Shown: positions 23,725-33,782, numbered from the stretch's first letter. The stretch: DNA of 64,000 nucleotides from Anaerolineae bacterium (GCA_023382715.1 JAHDWP010000004.1:62001-126000); one strand, 5' to 3'. Program-made: numbers and translations. The notes: generated by a model not told the origin, from the sequence alone.

Positions 23725-24495
23725 ATGGACGCGAAAATATCTCACGCTGAGGCACTCGCGCCGCTGGTCATCAAGGTGGGCGGCAACGATCTCGACCGGC
23801 CCGGCTTCCTGGACGCGCTGGCCGCCACAGTTGCGGGACTGGCCGCAGAAAGGCGATGCGTCCTGGTGCACGGCGGCGGGCGGGCCATCAACGAAGTGGG
23901 GCAGGCGTTCGGCCTGCAACCCGTCTACGTGGACGGGCAGCGCGTGACCGACCAGGCCGCGCTCGACGTGGCCGAGATGGTGCTTTCGGGGCAGGTCAAC
24001 AAGCAGATCGTGCGCGCGCTGCTGGCCGCCGGCGTGGACGCGCTGGGTCTCAGCGGCGTGGATCGCGGCCTGCTGCGCGTCGAACCCTGGGCGGCGAGCC
24101 TGGGCCGGGTGGGGCGCATCGTCGCCGTGCGCGCGGACGTGCTGCGCAGCCTATGCGCAGCGGGGGCCGTGCCGGTCGTCTCGCCAATCTCGCTCGGCCC
24201 GGACGGAGCCTACAACGTCAACGCCGATCACGCGGCGGGGGCGATTGCGGCGGCGCTGGGCGCGGCGCGGGCGACCTTCGTCACCAATGTGCCCGGCGTG
24301 CGCGCTGAGAACGGCGTGGTGCCGCGCCTGTCCGTCGCCGAGACGCTCGACCTGATCGCGCGCGGCGTGATCAACGGCGGGATGATCCCCAAGGTGCAGG
24401 CGGCGCTGGCGGCGGTGGGGGCGGGCGTGCGCCAGGCCGTGATCACCGACCTGACGGGGCTAGCGACGGGCACTGGCACCGTATTCGTGGCTTGA
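23725..24495 (+). CDS. argB: Acetylglutamate kinase
   Basis: Phosphorylates N-acetylglutamate, second step of arginine synthesis. 256 residues of the amino-acid kinase fold: VIKVGGNDL near the N terminus, VLVHGGGRAINEVG for the substrate and nucleotide site, NADHAAGAIAAALGA, and GVINGGMIPKVQAAL near the C terminus. ATG at 23725 has GAAGGAG before it; a GTG at 23704 in the same frame is less likely. Thirteen bases after argC. Confidence 0.94.
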   Translation: MDAKISHAEALAPLVIKVGGNDLDRPGFLDALAATVAGLAAERRCVLVHGGGRAINEVGQAFGLQPVYVDGQRVTDQAALDVAEMVLSGQVNKQIVRALLAAGVDALGLSGVDRGLLRVEPWAASLGRVGRIVAVRADVLRSLCAAGAVPVVSPISLGPDGAYNVNADHAAGAIAAALGAARATFVTNVPGVRAENGVVPRLSVAETLDLIARGVINGGMIPKVQAALAAVGAGVRQAVITDLTGLATGTGTVFVA

Positions 24496-24523
24496 GTGGC
24501 AGCGCAAAGAAGGCGAGGACACC

Positions 24524-25711
24524 ATGGCTGGCTCCACTGTGGAAAAGACCGCGCAGTACGTGCTCAACACCTACGCGCGCGCACCGTTCGTGCTGGAGCG
24601 CGGGCAGGGCGCGACGCTGACCGACGCGGACGGCAAGACCTATCTCGATTTCGCGGCGGGCATCAGCGTCAACGCGCTCGGCCATGCGGACGCCGAGCTG
24701 ATCGCCGCCGTGAGTGAGCAGATGGCCCTGCTCGGCCACGTCTGCAACCTCTACCACTCCGCCCCCCACGCCGACCTGGCCGAGATGCTCTGCGAAAGCT
24801 CCTTCGCCGATAAGGTGTATTTCTGCAATTCGGGCACGGAAGCGGTCGAGGCAGCGATCAAGTTCGCGCGCAAGCATGCCCGCGAGACGTTCGGCCCCGG
24901 CAAGACCGATCTGGTCGCCTTCGGCGGCAGCTTTCACGGGCGGACGGCGGGCGCGCTGGCCCTCACCGCGCGCGAGAAGTACCAGGCTCCCTTCCGCCCG
25001 TTGATGCCCGGCGTGACCTTCGCCCCCTTCAACGACAGCGCCGCCGCCGAGAAGCTGATCGGCCCAGGGACGTGCGCCGTCTTCGTCGAGCCGGTGCAGG
25101 GCGAGGGGGGCATTCACGCCGCCACGCCGGAGTTCCTGGCGACGCTGCGCCAGGCGTGCGACCGGCACGGCGCGCTGCTGGTCTTCGACGAGATTCAGTG
25201 TGGGGTGGGTCGCACCGGCAGGCTGTGGGCGTATGAGCACTTTGAGGTGCAGCCGGACATGATGACCCTGGCCAAGGCCCTGGGCGGCGGGCTGCCTATC
25301 GGCGCGACGCTGCTCACCGATCACGTGGCCGGGTCGCTCGCCCCCGGCGATCATGGCAGCACCTTCGCCGGCGGGCCGGTCGTCTGCCGGGCGGCGCAGG
25401 TGGTGCTGCGCCGCGTCAATGACCCGGCGTTCCTGGCCCGCGTGCTGGCGCTCGGCGCGCGGCTGGTGGAACGGCTGCGCGATTTGCGCTCGCCGCACGT
25501 CCGCGAAGTGCGCGGCCTGGGCCTGATGATCGGCGTGGAGCTGGATATTGAGGTCGCGCCGCTGATCAAAGCTGGCTACGCGCACGGCGTGATCATGATC
25601 AACGCCGGGCCGAAGGTGCTGCGCCTGCTGCCGCCGCTCATCATCGAGGAAGCGCATATTGACCAGTTCGCCGAAGTGCTCGGCACCATTCTGCACGAGG
25701 TCGCGCGCTGA
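24524..25711 (+). CDS. argD: Acetylornithine aminotransferase
   Basis: PLP enzyme converting N-acetylglutamate semialdehyde to N-acetylornithine, using glutamate. 395 residues, class III aminotransferase: LDFAAGISVNALGH near the N terminus, FCNSGTEAVEAAIKFAR, SFHGRTAGAL, and the PLP lysine in TLAKALGGGLPIGA. Stop overlaps the next start by one base (TGATG). Confidence 0.94.
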   Translation: MAGSTVEKTAQYVLNTYARAPFVLERGQGATLTDADGKTYLDFAAGISVNALGHADAELIAAVSEQMALLGHVCNLYHSAPHADLAEMLCESSFADKVYFCNSGTEAVEAAIKFARKHARETFGPGKTDLVAFGGSFHGRTAGALALTAREKYQAPFRPLMPGVTFAPFNDSAAAEKLIGPGTCAVFVEPVQGEGGIHAATPEFLATLRQACDRHGALLVFDEIQCGVGRTGRLWAYEHFEVQPDMMTLAKALGGGLPIGATLLTDHVAGSLAPGDHGSTFAGGPVVCRAAQVVLRRVNDPAFLARVLALGARLVERLRDLRSPHVREVRGLGLMIGVELDIEVAPLIKAGYAHGVIMINAGPKVLRLLPPLIIEEAHIDQFAEVLGTILHEVAR

Positions 25712-26166
25712 TGATCATCCGCCAACCCCACGCCGACGAGGTTGAGGCGATCCTGGCCCTGTTCGCGCGGGATGTCGCCGCCGGGCTGATGCTGCCGCGC
25801 CCCGCCGACGAGATGCGCCAGCAGCTTGATCGCTGGCTGGTCGCCGAGCAGGGGGGGCAGATGGTCGGCTGCGTGTCGCTGGTCTACTACAACGGCACGC
25901 TGGCCGAGGTGCGCTCGCTGGCCGTGCACCCCGATCATCGCGGCAATGGCGTCGCCAGCCAGTTGGTCACGGCAGCGGTGGCGATGGCGCGGGCGCGCGG
26001 GCTGAGGCGCGTGCTGACGCTGACCCGCGCCGCCCACCTGTTCGAACGGCTCGGCTTCGAGCGCGACGCCGTCAGCAATTTCCCGATCAAGGTCTGGCAG
26101 GATTGCGCGCCGTGCCCGTTCAAGGAACACTGCGACGAGATCGCGCTGGTCTATGAGTTGGAGTGA
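25711..26166 (+). CDS. argA: Short GNAT-type N-acetylglutamate synthase
   Basis: Acetylates glutamate with acetyl-CoA, first step of arginine synthesis. 151 residues of a single GNAT domain; acetyl-CoA loop in VHPDHRGNGVASQLV. The C terminus FPIKVWQDCAPCPFKEHCDEIAL resembles the short ArgA type, with a cysteine cluster rather than the amino-acid-kinase domain of classical ArgA. Coupled to argD by a one-base overlap. Since argJ can also make acetylglutamate from acetylornithine, this gene would refill the cycle. Confidence 0.85.
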   Translation: MIIRQPHADEVEAILALFARDVAAGLMLPRPADEMRQQLDRWLVAEQGGQMVGCVSLVYYNGTLAEVRSLAVHPDHRGNGVASQLVTAAVAMARARGLRRVLTLTRAAHLFERLGFERDAVSNFPIKVWQDCAPCPFKEHCDEIALVYELE

Positions 26167-26176
26167 GGGGGAGACG

Positions 26177-27364
26177 ATGACAGAACCTATGCCGCAAGGT
26201 TTTCGCCTGGCCGGGCTGCACTGCGGCCTGAAGCGCAGCGAGCGCAAGGACATCGCCCTGCTGGTTAGCGACGCGCCGTGCGTCGCGGCGGGCGTCTTCA
26301 CCGCCAACCAGGTCAAGGCTGCGCCCGTGCTGCGCGATCAGGCGCTCCTGACAGGGGAGGGCGCACGGGTGCGCGCTGTGCTGGCCAACACCGGCAGCGC
26401 CAACGCCTGCACCGGTGAGCCGGGCCTGCGCGACGCGCACACCTCGGCGGAGCGCATGGCGGCGCTGCTCGGCTGCGCGCCGGAGGAAGTGCTCACCCTT
26501 TCGACGGGCGTGATTGGGCTGCCGCTCGATATGACGGCGATGGAGCGCGGGATTGCCGCGCTGGTCCCGGCGCTGCGCCCGGACGGGTGGGCAGACGCCG
26601 CCGCGGCGATCATGACCACCGACACGCGGCCCAAGCTGGCCTCGGCGCGCCTGGCGTCCGGCGCGGTGATCGCGGGCATCGCCAAAGGCTCGGGCATGAT
26701 CGCCCCGCACATGGCGACTATGCTCGCCCTGATCGCCACTGACGCCAGCATCCCCGCCGCCGATCTGGACGGCTATCTGCGCGCTGCGGTAGAGGAGAGC
26801 TTCAACCGCATCGTGGTGGACGGCGACATGAGCACCAACGACACGGTCCTGCTGCTGGCCAATGGCGCGGCGGGCGTGACGGTGGGCGATCCGGCTGAGT
26901 TCCAGGCGGCGCTGACCGGTGTGTGCGTCGCGCTGGCCCAGGCCATCGTCCGTGACGGGGAGGGCGCGACCAAGTTCGTCACCGTCGAGGTCAGCGGTGC
27001 GGCGGACGAGGCCAGCGCTCACCAGATCGCCCGGCAGATCGCTGTCTCACCGCTGGTCAAGACGGCCTTCTACGGTGCGGACGCCAACTGGGGGCGCATC
27101 CTGGCGGCAGCGGGCTATGCGGGCGTCGCGCTCGACCCGGCGCGGCTGAGCCTGTGGCTGCTCGACGCGGATGGGCAACCGGTGCTGCAGCTTGTCGAGG
27201 GCGGGCAGCCCACTGCCTACGACGAGCGCGCTGCCATCGCCCTGATGCAGACGGCGGAATGGGGCGTGCGCCTCGACCTGGGGCAGGGCGCAGCTCGTGC
27301 GCACGTCTGGACGTGCGATCTCAGCCACGACTACGTGTCGATCAACGGCCACTATCGAACGTGA
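26177..27364 (+). CDS. argJ: Bifunctional ornithine acetyltransferase / N-acetylglutamate synthase
   Basis: Moves the acetyl group from N-acetylornithine to glutamate, closing the acetyl cycle. 395 residues from the ATG at 26177 (an in-frame ATG at 26153 overlaps the argA end). Self-cleavage motif at HMATML, giving nucleophile T181; the preceding KGSGMIAPHMA and following TDASIPAADL are conserved. C-terminal NGHYRT ending is typical. Last gene of the arg cluster; argF, argG and argH are not in the window. Confidence 0.94.
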   Translation: MTEPMPQGFRLAGLHCGLKRSERKDIALLVSDAPCVAAGVFTANQVKAAPVLRDQALLTGEGARVRAVLANTGSANACTGEPGLRDAHTSAERMAALLGCAPEEVLTLSTGVIGLPLDMTAMERGIAALVPALRPDGWADAAAAIMTTDTRPKLASARLASGAVIAGIAKGSGMIAPHMATMLALIATDASIPAADLDGYLRAAVEESFNRIVVDGDMSTNDTVLLLANGAAGVTVGDPAEFQAALTGVCVALAQAIVRDGEGATKFVTVEVSGAADEASAHQIARQIAVSPLVKTAFYGADANWGRILAAAGYAGVALDPARLSLWLLDADGQPVLQLVEGGQPTAYDERAAIALMQTAEWGVRLDLGQGAARAHVWTCDLSHDYVSINGHYRT

Positions 27365-27540
27365 GCAGGGGGCGTCTCTGTCTGGAGCGGGACCAGGCCC
27401 CGCCCTCAGGTAGGCTCTCCGGCAGAGCCAGGGAGGGAGAAAACGCCCCGCTCAGCGGTCAAAATCTCTCTCCCTGGCCGGTTGGAGGGGGGAATCCAGG
27501 GGGAGAGGCGGGCAGATACCGTTTTCGCGCTCACAGATTG
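27365..27540. repeat. GC-rich dispersed repeat after argJ
   Basis: Contains a copy of the palindromic family at about 27400-27515 (AGCCAGGGAGGGAG ... CTCTCTCCCTGGC, then GGGGGAATCCAGGGGGAGAG). The AGCCAGGGAG/CTCCCTGGC pair could form a hairpin at the end of the arg transcript. Confidence 0.55.
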
Positions 27541-27569
27541 TTGACAGCCTCACCAAAAGCTGATAAATA
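27541..27569 (+). promoter_or_regulatory. Promoter of the aap-like transporter operon
   Basis: TTGACA (27541-27546), 17-bp spacer, TAAATA (27564-27569), in an AT-rich stretch that contrasts with the GC-rich surroundings. The 5' leader would be about 180 bases, with an inverted repeat TATCTAGA/TCTAGATA and two TGTCACA copies near 27715 and 27728. Confidence 0.75.
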
Positions 27570-27758
27570 GATAGATATCTTAATCTTTATACAAAGCGTG
27601 CAATTAGTCCAATCTCAAGAGAGGAGGCTGCCGCGCGACAGTTCTCAATAGGCTATCTAGAGTCCCCCCTTGACTCCCTGAACACGCGGTTCTAGATACC
27701 ACTCCCATCCTGTTGTCACACATTTTTGTCACAGCACGTCCTACACAAGGAGGACACG

Positions 27759-28805
27759 ATGAAGCATAACACTCGCTGGATTGGTCTGTTGCTGGCGTTG
27801 GTCATGCTGACCGCGCTGGCGGTACCCACCGCCTCTGCCCAGGAAAGCATTCTCGACCAGGTGCGCGCTCGCGGCTCGCTGATCTGCGGCGTGAACGGGG
27901 GGCTGCCTGGCTTCGGTTATCTCGACCCGGATTCGGGCGAGATGCTCGGCTTCGACGCCGATTTCTGCCGCGCGCTGGCGGCGGCTGTCTTCGGCGAAGT
28001 GACGGCTGACAACCTGGTCTTCGTCCAGTTGACCGCTCAGGAGCGTTTCACAGCCGTACAGAATCGCCAGGTTGACGTGCTGTTCCGCAACGCCACCTGG
28101 ACGGTGCAGCGCGACGCAGAACTGGGGCTGGACTTCGGCCCGGTCAACTTCTATGACGGGCAAGGCGTGATGGTCCCGCGCGATCTCGGGGTCGCCTCGC
28201 TGGATGACATGGACGGCGCTTCGATCTGCGTGCTGACCGGCACGACGACCGAGCTGAACATCACCGAGGCGATGGAGAAGCGCGGCTTCAGCTACGAGCT
28301 GGTCAAGTTCGAGCGGCCCGCCGAGACGATCGGCGGCCTGGAAGAGGGGCGCTGCGACGCGCTCACTTCGGACATCAGCCAGCTTGCCGGCCTGCGCAGC
28401 GGCACCGCCGATCCGGGCCGGTACATCATCCTGCCCGACGTCATCTCCAAGGAAGCGCTTTCTGCAGCTTATATTGAGGGTGACCCGGCCTGGGCCGATG
28501 TGGTCAAGTGGACTGTGTACGCCACCATGCAGGCCGAGGAATACGGCATCACGCAGGCCAACCTTGACGAGGCGATGGCCAGCACCGAAGCTTCCATTCA
28601 ACGCTTCCTGGGGCAGGGCGATCAGGCCAGCGGCTTGCTGCTCGGCCTGGACAACGACTTTGTGGTGAATGTGATCCGCGCAGTGGGCAACTACGGCGAG
28701 ATCTTCGAGCGCAACGTCGGCATCAACACGCCCCTGGCTTTGGAGCGCGGCCTGAACGCGCTCTGGACGGACGGGGGCCTGCACTATCCCCCGGACTGGC
28801 GTTAG
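27759..28805 (+). CDS. aapJ: General L-amino acid ABC transporter substrate-binding protein (AapJ/BztA type)
   Basis: Exported binding protein for polar amino acids. 348 residues: signal peptide MKHNTRWIGLLLALVMLTAL... ending in ASA, then ESILDQVRARGSLICGVNGG, GFDADFCRALAAAVFG, TAVQNRQVDVLFRNATWT and EGRCDALTSDISQLA, hallmarks of family 3 AapJ/BztA proteins. ATG at 27759 follows AAGGAGGAC, a near-perfect ribosome site; an upstream in-frame start at 27726 has none. First gene of a four-gene transporter operon. Confidence 0.94.
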   Translation: MKHNTRWIGLLLALVMLTALAVPTASAQESILDQVRARGSLICGVNGGLPGFGYLDPDSGEMLGFDADFCRALAAAVFGEVTADNLVFVQLTAQERFTAVQNRQVDVLFRNATWTVQRDAELGLDFGPVNFYDGQGVMVPRDLGVASLDDMDGASICVLTGTTTELNITEAMEKRGFSYELVKFERPAETIGGLEEGRCDALTSDISQLAGLRSGTADPGRYIILPDVISKEALSAAYIEGDPAWADVVKWTVYATMQAEEYGITQANLDEAMASTEASIQRFLGQGDQASGLLLGLDNDFVVNVIRAVGNYGEIFERNVGINTPLALERGLNALWTDGGLHYPPDWR

Positions 28806-28835
28806 CGGGTCGGTGCTCTGCCGTCTGTGATAGTG

Positions 28836-28873
28836 CTCCCCGGGGGCGCGGCTTTTCTTGCGCCTCCGGGGAG
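28836..28873 (+). promoter_or_regulatory. Hairpin between aapJ and the permease gene
   Basis: 14-bp stem with one G-U pair (28836-28849 with 28860-28873). Not followed by a T run. Probably protects the aapJ part of the mRNA or reduces read-through. Confidence 0.6.
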
Positions 28874-28939
28874 ATTCGTTACTATTCTGTGTCACTCCTG
28901 GCGCTCGTGTCCGGCGCGCACTAAGCACAGGATCAAGCC

Positions 28940-30142
28940 ATGTCCGATCAGCCCTCTTCCACGTTTGTGGCTTCCAGGCACGCTCCCGTCCCCCCCTGGC
29001 GCGATATTCGCTATATTCAGGCATTCTTGCAGATCGTCTTTCTGATCGCGGTCGTCGCTTTCGGCTACACGCTGATCCACAACCTGGTCAGCAACCTGGC
29101 CGACAACCGTATGGCGATCACCTTCAAGGCTTTCGACCGCCCCTTCGGTACGAACATTTCTGAGGGGACCAGCAACTTCGACCCGGCGACAACCTCCAAC
29201 TGGGAGGCGCTGTGGATTGGCTTTCGCAACACGCTGCGCGTGGTGGCGATTGGGCTGGTTGGCACGACTATCCTGGGGGTTCTGATCGGCATCGGGCGCT
29301 TGTCGTCCAATTTTCTGGTGCGCCTGGTCGCTAACTTCTATATCGAGGTTTTTCGCAACACGCCTCTGCTAGTTCAGCTCTACTTCATCTATCGCGGGCT
29401 GCGCGTCACCATGCCGGAGCGCGTGCAGGATTCGATCAAGCTGCCCGGCCCGGTGTTCGTCAATCGGCGCGCGATCAACTTTCCGCTGATCGAGGGCACC
29501 GATACCGCCTGGCTGTTCTATCTGTTGTTCGGAATCGGGCTGGCAGTGGGGATTGGGCTGTGGGTGTGGCGGCTGCGCGTCCAGGACCGCACCGGCCAGC
29601 CGGCCAGCGTGCTGCGCTGGTTTGTGCCGACGATACTCCTCTTTGGGGCGGTGGGCTGGCTGGTGGCCGGGGGGCCGTTCAGCATCCAGAACCCGGAGTT
29701 GAAGCGATTCAACTTCGAGGGGGGCGATAAGCTCTCGATGGAATACCTCACCCTGACGCTGGGCCTGATCCTGTACACGGCGGCCTTCGTCGCCGATATC
29801 GTGCGCGCTGGCATCCAGGCGGTGCCTCATGGTCAGATCGAAGCCGCGCGCGCCCAGGGTTTCAGCGGCGGGCAGACGCTGCGCCTGATCGTGCTGCCGC
29901 AGGCGCTGCGCCTGATCATCCCGCCGCTGGGCAACCAGTACCTGAACCTGGCCAAGAACTCCAGCCTGGGCGTTGCCATCGGGTTCTTCGATGTCTACAA
30001 CATCGCCAGCATCATCTCCAACCAGACTGGTCAATCGGTCGCCGTCTTCGCCGTCATGATGGCTATTTACCTGGGCCTGAGCCTGACCATCTCGGTGGTG
30101 ATGAACGCGGTCAATTACAGTATGCGCCTGAGGAGCCGTTAG
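28940..30142 (+). CDS. aapQ: Amino-acid ABC transporter permease (AapQ/BztB type)
   Basis: Inner-membrane permease subunit, 400 residues. Cytoplasmic N terminus, first helix at AFLQIVFLIAVVAFGYTL, permease motif FYIEVFRNTPLLVQLYFIYRG, and EAA loop GQIEAARAQGFSGGQTLRLIVLPQALR. The helix count and the internal stretch with KRFNFEGGDKLSMEYL match AapQ. One base separates its stop from the next gene. Confidence 0.93.
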   Translation: MSDQPSSTFVASRHAPVPPWRDIRYIQAFLQIVFLIAVVAFGYTLIHNLVSNLADNRMAITFKAFDRPFGTNISEGTSNFDPATTSNWEALWIGFRNTLRVVAIGLVGTTILGVLIGIGRLSSNFLVRLVANFYIEVFRNTPLLVQLYFIYRGLRVTMPERVQDSIKLPGPVFVNRRAINFPLIEGTDTAWLFYLLFGIGLAVGIGLWVWRLRVQDRTGQPASVLRWFVPTILLFGAVGWLVAGGPFSIQNPELKRFNFEGGDKLSMEYLTLTLGLILYTAAFVADIVRAGIQAVPHGQIEAARAQGFSGGQTLRLIVLPQALRLIIPPLGNQYLNLAKNSSLGVAIGFFDVYNIASIISNQTGQSVAVFAVMMAIYLGLSLTISVVMNAVNYSMRLRSR

Positions 30143-30143
30143 G

Positions 30144-32009
30144 ATGCGCGGGCCGTACACTGATCCCAGCGTCTATGTGGCGCCGTCAGAAGCGCCGCCC
30201 AGCCGTCGCCCGCCGATCACTTCGGTGGGGCCGCTGGGCTGGCTGCGCGCCAACCTGTTCAGCAGCAAGATCAACTCCGCAGCGACCATCCTCATGGGCG
30301 CGCTGGTCGTGTGGTTCCTGTGGGGGTTTCTGTCCTGGTCGGTGCGCAGCGCGCAGTGGGGGGTCATCTACCACAACCTGCGCCTGGTCACCAGCGGCCT
30401 GTACGACCGGCGAGAGATCTGGCGCATGGAGCTTGTCGCTGGCATTCTCACCCTGCTCAGCGGACTCGGCCTGGGGGTGTGGGGGCGGGTCTCGCGCGGG
30501 GTGTTCATTGCCGTGCTGGTCATCCTGCTGATCCTGGTCGTCGTGCCCGTCCTTGCCGCGCGCGTCCCGGAGCCGACGATCTACCTGCTGGTCGAGCCAC
30601 AGCGCGCGCCGTCCGACTTTGTGTTCGTGGGTCTCAGGGGTCAGGAAGCGTCCTTCGCCTTCGACCCGCTGACCGACGCCCAGGACACTGACGAGCGGCT
30701 GCTTGGCTTTGTGGAGAACCAGTCGCGCACTGAATGGGCTATTCGCGCTGCGGAGGCGCGCGCGGGCGATCTCGACCTGGGGCAGTACAACCTGGCCGTG
30801 ACCCTGCGCCTGCTCGACCGCCAGGGCAAACCCCTCACGCCCCAGGCGGGGTCGGCGCCGGGCGATTTCGCTGGAGGTCCAGCCGGTGGAACGCTCAGCT
30901 ACACGCTGCCCGCCGATGGCTGGTACGTGCTCGAAGTCCGGCGCGACGACAGCGTCAACGGCGCAGCAGGGGACAACGCCGGTTACGCCTGGATTCGCGT
31001 GCAGGGTGTGGAGACCTTCGCCAGCCAGGAAGCTGCTGCCCAGGCGCGTGCCGAGCAGTTCGGCGCGCCGCCAGCGGTGGAAAGGGCGCTCTTCGCCGAC
31101 GAGAACTCCTACCGTTTTGAGGGCGCTCGCTCGGTAGCGGAGTTCTTCAGCCTCCAGGTGGCGCCGCTGTTCAGTCGCATTGCGATGCCGTGTTTCGTCG
31201 GGGCGCTGCTCTTTTTCAACGGCTGGGTCATCGGCGTGCTGGGTAAGCGTGAAAAAGCCGTGCGCCGCGCTGTGTTGGGCGGCTGGATTCTGTCCGCGCC
31301 GGCCATCCTGATCATCCTGCGCGGCTTCGAAGGCTCGCGGGCGCTGCCGCTCGTCCCAACCTCGGTCTGGGGCGGCCTGCTGCTGACGATCCTGCTGACG
31401 GTCGTCGGCATCGTCGCCTCGTTCCCGCTGGGGGTGGCGCTGGCGCTGGGCCGGCGCAGCGAGCTGCCGGCCATCAAGTGGACGTGTACGCTGTTCATCG
31501 AGACGGTGCGCGGCGTGCCGCTGATCACGATCCTGTTCATGGCCAAGCAGATTGTGCCTTTCTTCTGGTCGGCGCTGTCGGGGCTGGACCTGACGATTCG
31601 CATGATGATCGGCGTGACGCTGTTCAGCGCCGTGTATCTGGCCGAGAACGTGCGCGGCGGTTTGCAGATTATCCCGCACGGCCAGATCGAGGCGGCGCGT
31701 GCCCTGGGCCTCAACCCGCCGCTGACGATGACGCTCATCGTCCTGCCGCAGGCGCTGCGCGCGGTGATTCCGGCCATCGTGGGGCAGTTCATCAGCCTGT
31801 TCAAAGACACGTCGCTGGTGGCTGTGGTGGGGCTGTTCGAGCTGGTCGGCATCGTGGATCGCATCGTCAGCGGGCAGACCATCTATCGCCCGTACCAGCG
31901 CGAAGCCTATATCGTCATTGCTGTCATCTACTTTGTGATCAGCTATGCTATGTCCGATGTCAGCCGCCGCCTCGAGCAATCGGGGGCGGGCAGCATCCGC
32001 CGCTTGTAG
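30144..32009 (+). CDS. aapM: Amino-acid ABC transporter permease (AapM/BztC type) with large extracytoplasmic insertion
   Basis: Second permease subunit. The C-terminal part is standard (WTCTLFIETVRGVPLITILF, EAA loop GQIEAARALGLNPPLTMTLIVLPQALR). At 621 residues it is far longer than the usual ~400-430. The excess is a soluble ~205-residue segment (about 141-345) between two membrane helices. Its middle (LSYTLPADGWYVLEVRRDD) resembles a beta-sandwich of pre-peptidase C-terminal (PPC) type, on the outer face by topology. It may help dock the binding protein; inferred. Confidence 0.9.
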   Translation: MRGPYTDPSVYVAPSEAPPSRRPPITSVGPLGWLRANLFSSKINSAATILMGALVVWFLWGFLSWSVRSAQWGVIYHNLRLVTSGLYDRREIWRMELVAGILTLLSGLGLGVWGRVSRGVFIAVLVILLILVVVPVLAARVPEPTIYLLVEPQRAPSDFVFVGLRGQEASFAFDPLTDAQDTDERLLGFVENQSRTEWAIRAAEARAGDLDLGQYNLAVTLRLLDRQGKPLTPQAGSAPGDFAGGPAGGTLSYTLPADGWYVLEVRRDDSVNGAAGDNAGYAWIRVQGVETFASQEAAAQARAEQFGAPPAVERALFADENSYRFEGARSVAEFFSLQVAPLFSRIAMPCFVGALLFFNGWVIGVLGKREKAVRRAVLGGWILSAPAILIILRGFEGSRALPLVPTSVWGGLLLTILLTVVGIVASFPLGVALALGRRSELPAIKWTCTLFIETVRGVPLITILFMAKQIVPFFWSALSGLDLTIRMMIGVTLFSAVYLAENVRGGLQIIPHGQIEAARALGLNPPLTMTLIVLPQALRAVIPAIVGQFISLFKDTSLVAVVGLFELVGIVDRIVSGQTIYRPYQREAYIVIAVIYFVISYAMSDVSRRLEQSGAGSIRRL

Positions 32010-32071
32010 GGTATAGTTCGGGGAATAGCTCAGGGCGCGCCTGTGTCGCCTGCATGACTTAGGGAAGTCCC

Positions 32072-32821
<750 letters not shown>

Positions 32822-32837
32822 AGCCCGGAGGGCAGAG

Positions 32838-33722
32838 ATGATCGTCCCCGCGCGCATCTACAACCGGGTGCTGGTCCCGCTGGATGGCTCGTCGGCGGCT
32901 GAGTTCGCCATCCGCTTCGCTTCGGACCTGGCCAGCAAGCACGACGCCGAGCTAATCCTGCTCTATCTGGACTACCTGCCTGTGCCGGGCGGGAAGGCAG
33001 AGCGCGCCGAAGAGGGAGCGCGCAGCCGCGAGCAGATCGAGGCCTACCTGGACGGGCTGCGCAAGGGCCTGCGCGCGGCGGGCATCCGCACGCACGTCGA
33101 GCATATCTCCACCCGCGACCTGGCGGGGACGCTCTATAAGATGATCGAGGCGGAACGAGTGAGCGCCGTCGTCATGTCTACGCAGGGCCGCGCGGCCATG
33201 ATGCGCTGGCTGTTCGGCACGGGCGTAGAGCGGGCGCTCAACGAATTCCCCGTGCCGCTGCTGCTGGTGCGCCCCATGTACCAGCGCATTGTCGTGCCGC
33301 TGGATGGCTCGCGCTGGTCAGAGAGCGCCATCCCGCGCGCGTCCGAGCTGGCCCGCGTCCATGATGCAGAGCTGGTGTTGCTGCATATCTATCAGCCCAA
33401 GGACAGCGACTATGCCGGCCAGTGGGCGCTGGCCGGGCACCAGCAAATCGCCGAGCAGAGCCTGGGGCAGATGCAGGAGCAGCTCGCAGCCATGCGCAAC
33501 CGGCTGCGTGCCGAAGGACTGCGCGCCCGCGACGTGATCATTCGCGGCACCAACCCTGCGCAGACCATCTGTGATTTCGTCGAGTCGGAAGACGGGATCA
33601 GCATGGTCGTCATGTCCACGCACGGGCGCACCGGGCTGGCGCGCTGGCTGGTGGGCAGCGTGGCCCAGCAGGTGATCAAGCACGCCCGCTGCCCGGTGAC
33701 GCTGGTTTATCCCGATCAATGA
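32838..33722 (+). CDS. Universal stress protein with two Usp domains
   Basis: 294-residue tandem UspA-like protein. Each half begins with RVLVPLDGS or RIVVPLDGS and carries an ATP-binding loop: STQGRAAMMRWLFGTGVERAL in the first domain, STHGRTGLARWLVGS in the second. The second fits the G-x2-G-x9-G(S/T) nucleotide motif better. Only 16 bases after the transporter ATPase gene, so probably in its operon. Role likely in stress or energy sensing; no specific partner visible. Confidence 0.9.
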   Translation: MIVPARIYNRVLVPLDGSSAAEFAIRFASDLASKHDAELILLYLDYLPVPGGKAERAEEGARSREQIEAYLDGLRKGLRAAGIRTHVEHISTRDLAGTLYKMIEAERVSAVVMSTQGRAAMMRWLFGTGVERALNEFPVPLLLVRPMYQRIVVPLDGSRWSESAIPRASELARVHDAELVLLHIYQPKDSDYAGQWALAGHQQIAEQSLGQMQEQLAAMRNRLRAEGLRARDVIIRGTNPAQTICDFVESEDGISMVVMSTHGRTGLARWLVGSVAQQVIKHARCPVTLVYPDQ

Positions 33723-33738
33723 GACGGTGTGAACATAC

Positions 33739-33772
33739 AGACTTCCGAAGTTTGCGGAAACTTCGGAAGTCT
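33739..33772. repeat. Perfect 15-bp palindrome, ACTTCCGAAGT family
   Basis: AGACTTCCGAAGTTT and its complement, loop GCGG. Sits 17 bases after the universal stress protein stop and may act as the operon's 3' hairpin. Related copies at about 48659-48690, 49703-49736 and 59820-59852. Confidence 0.85.
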
Positions 33773-33782
33773 GGCGGGGACC

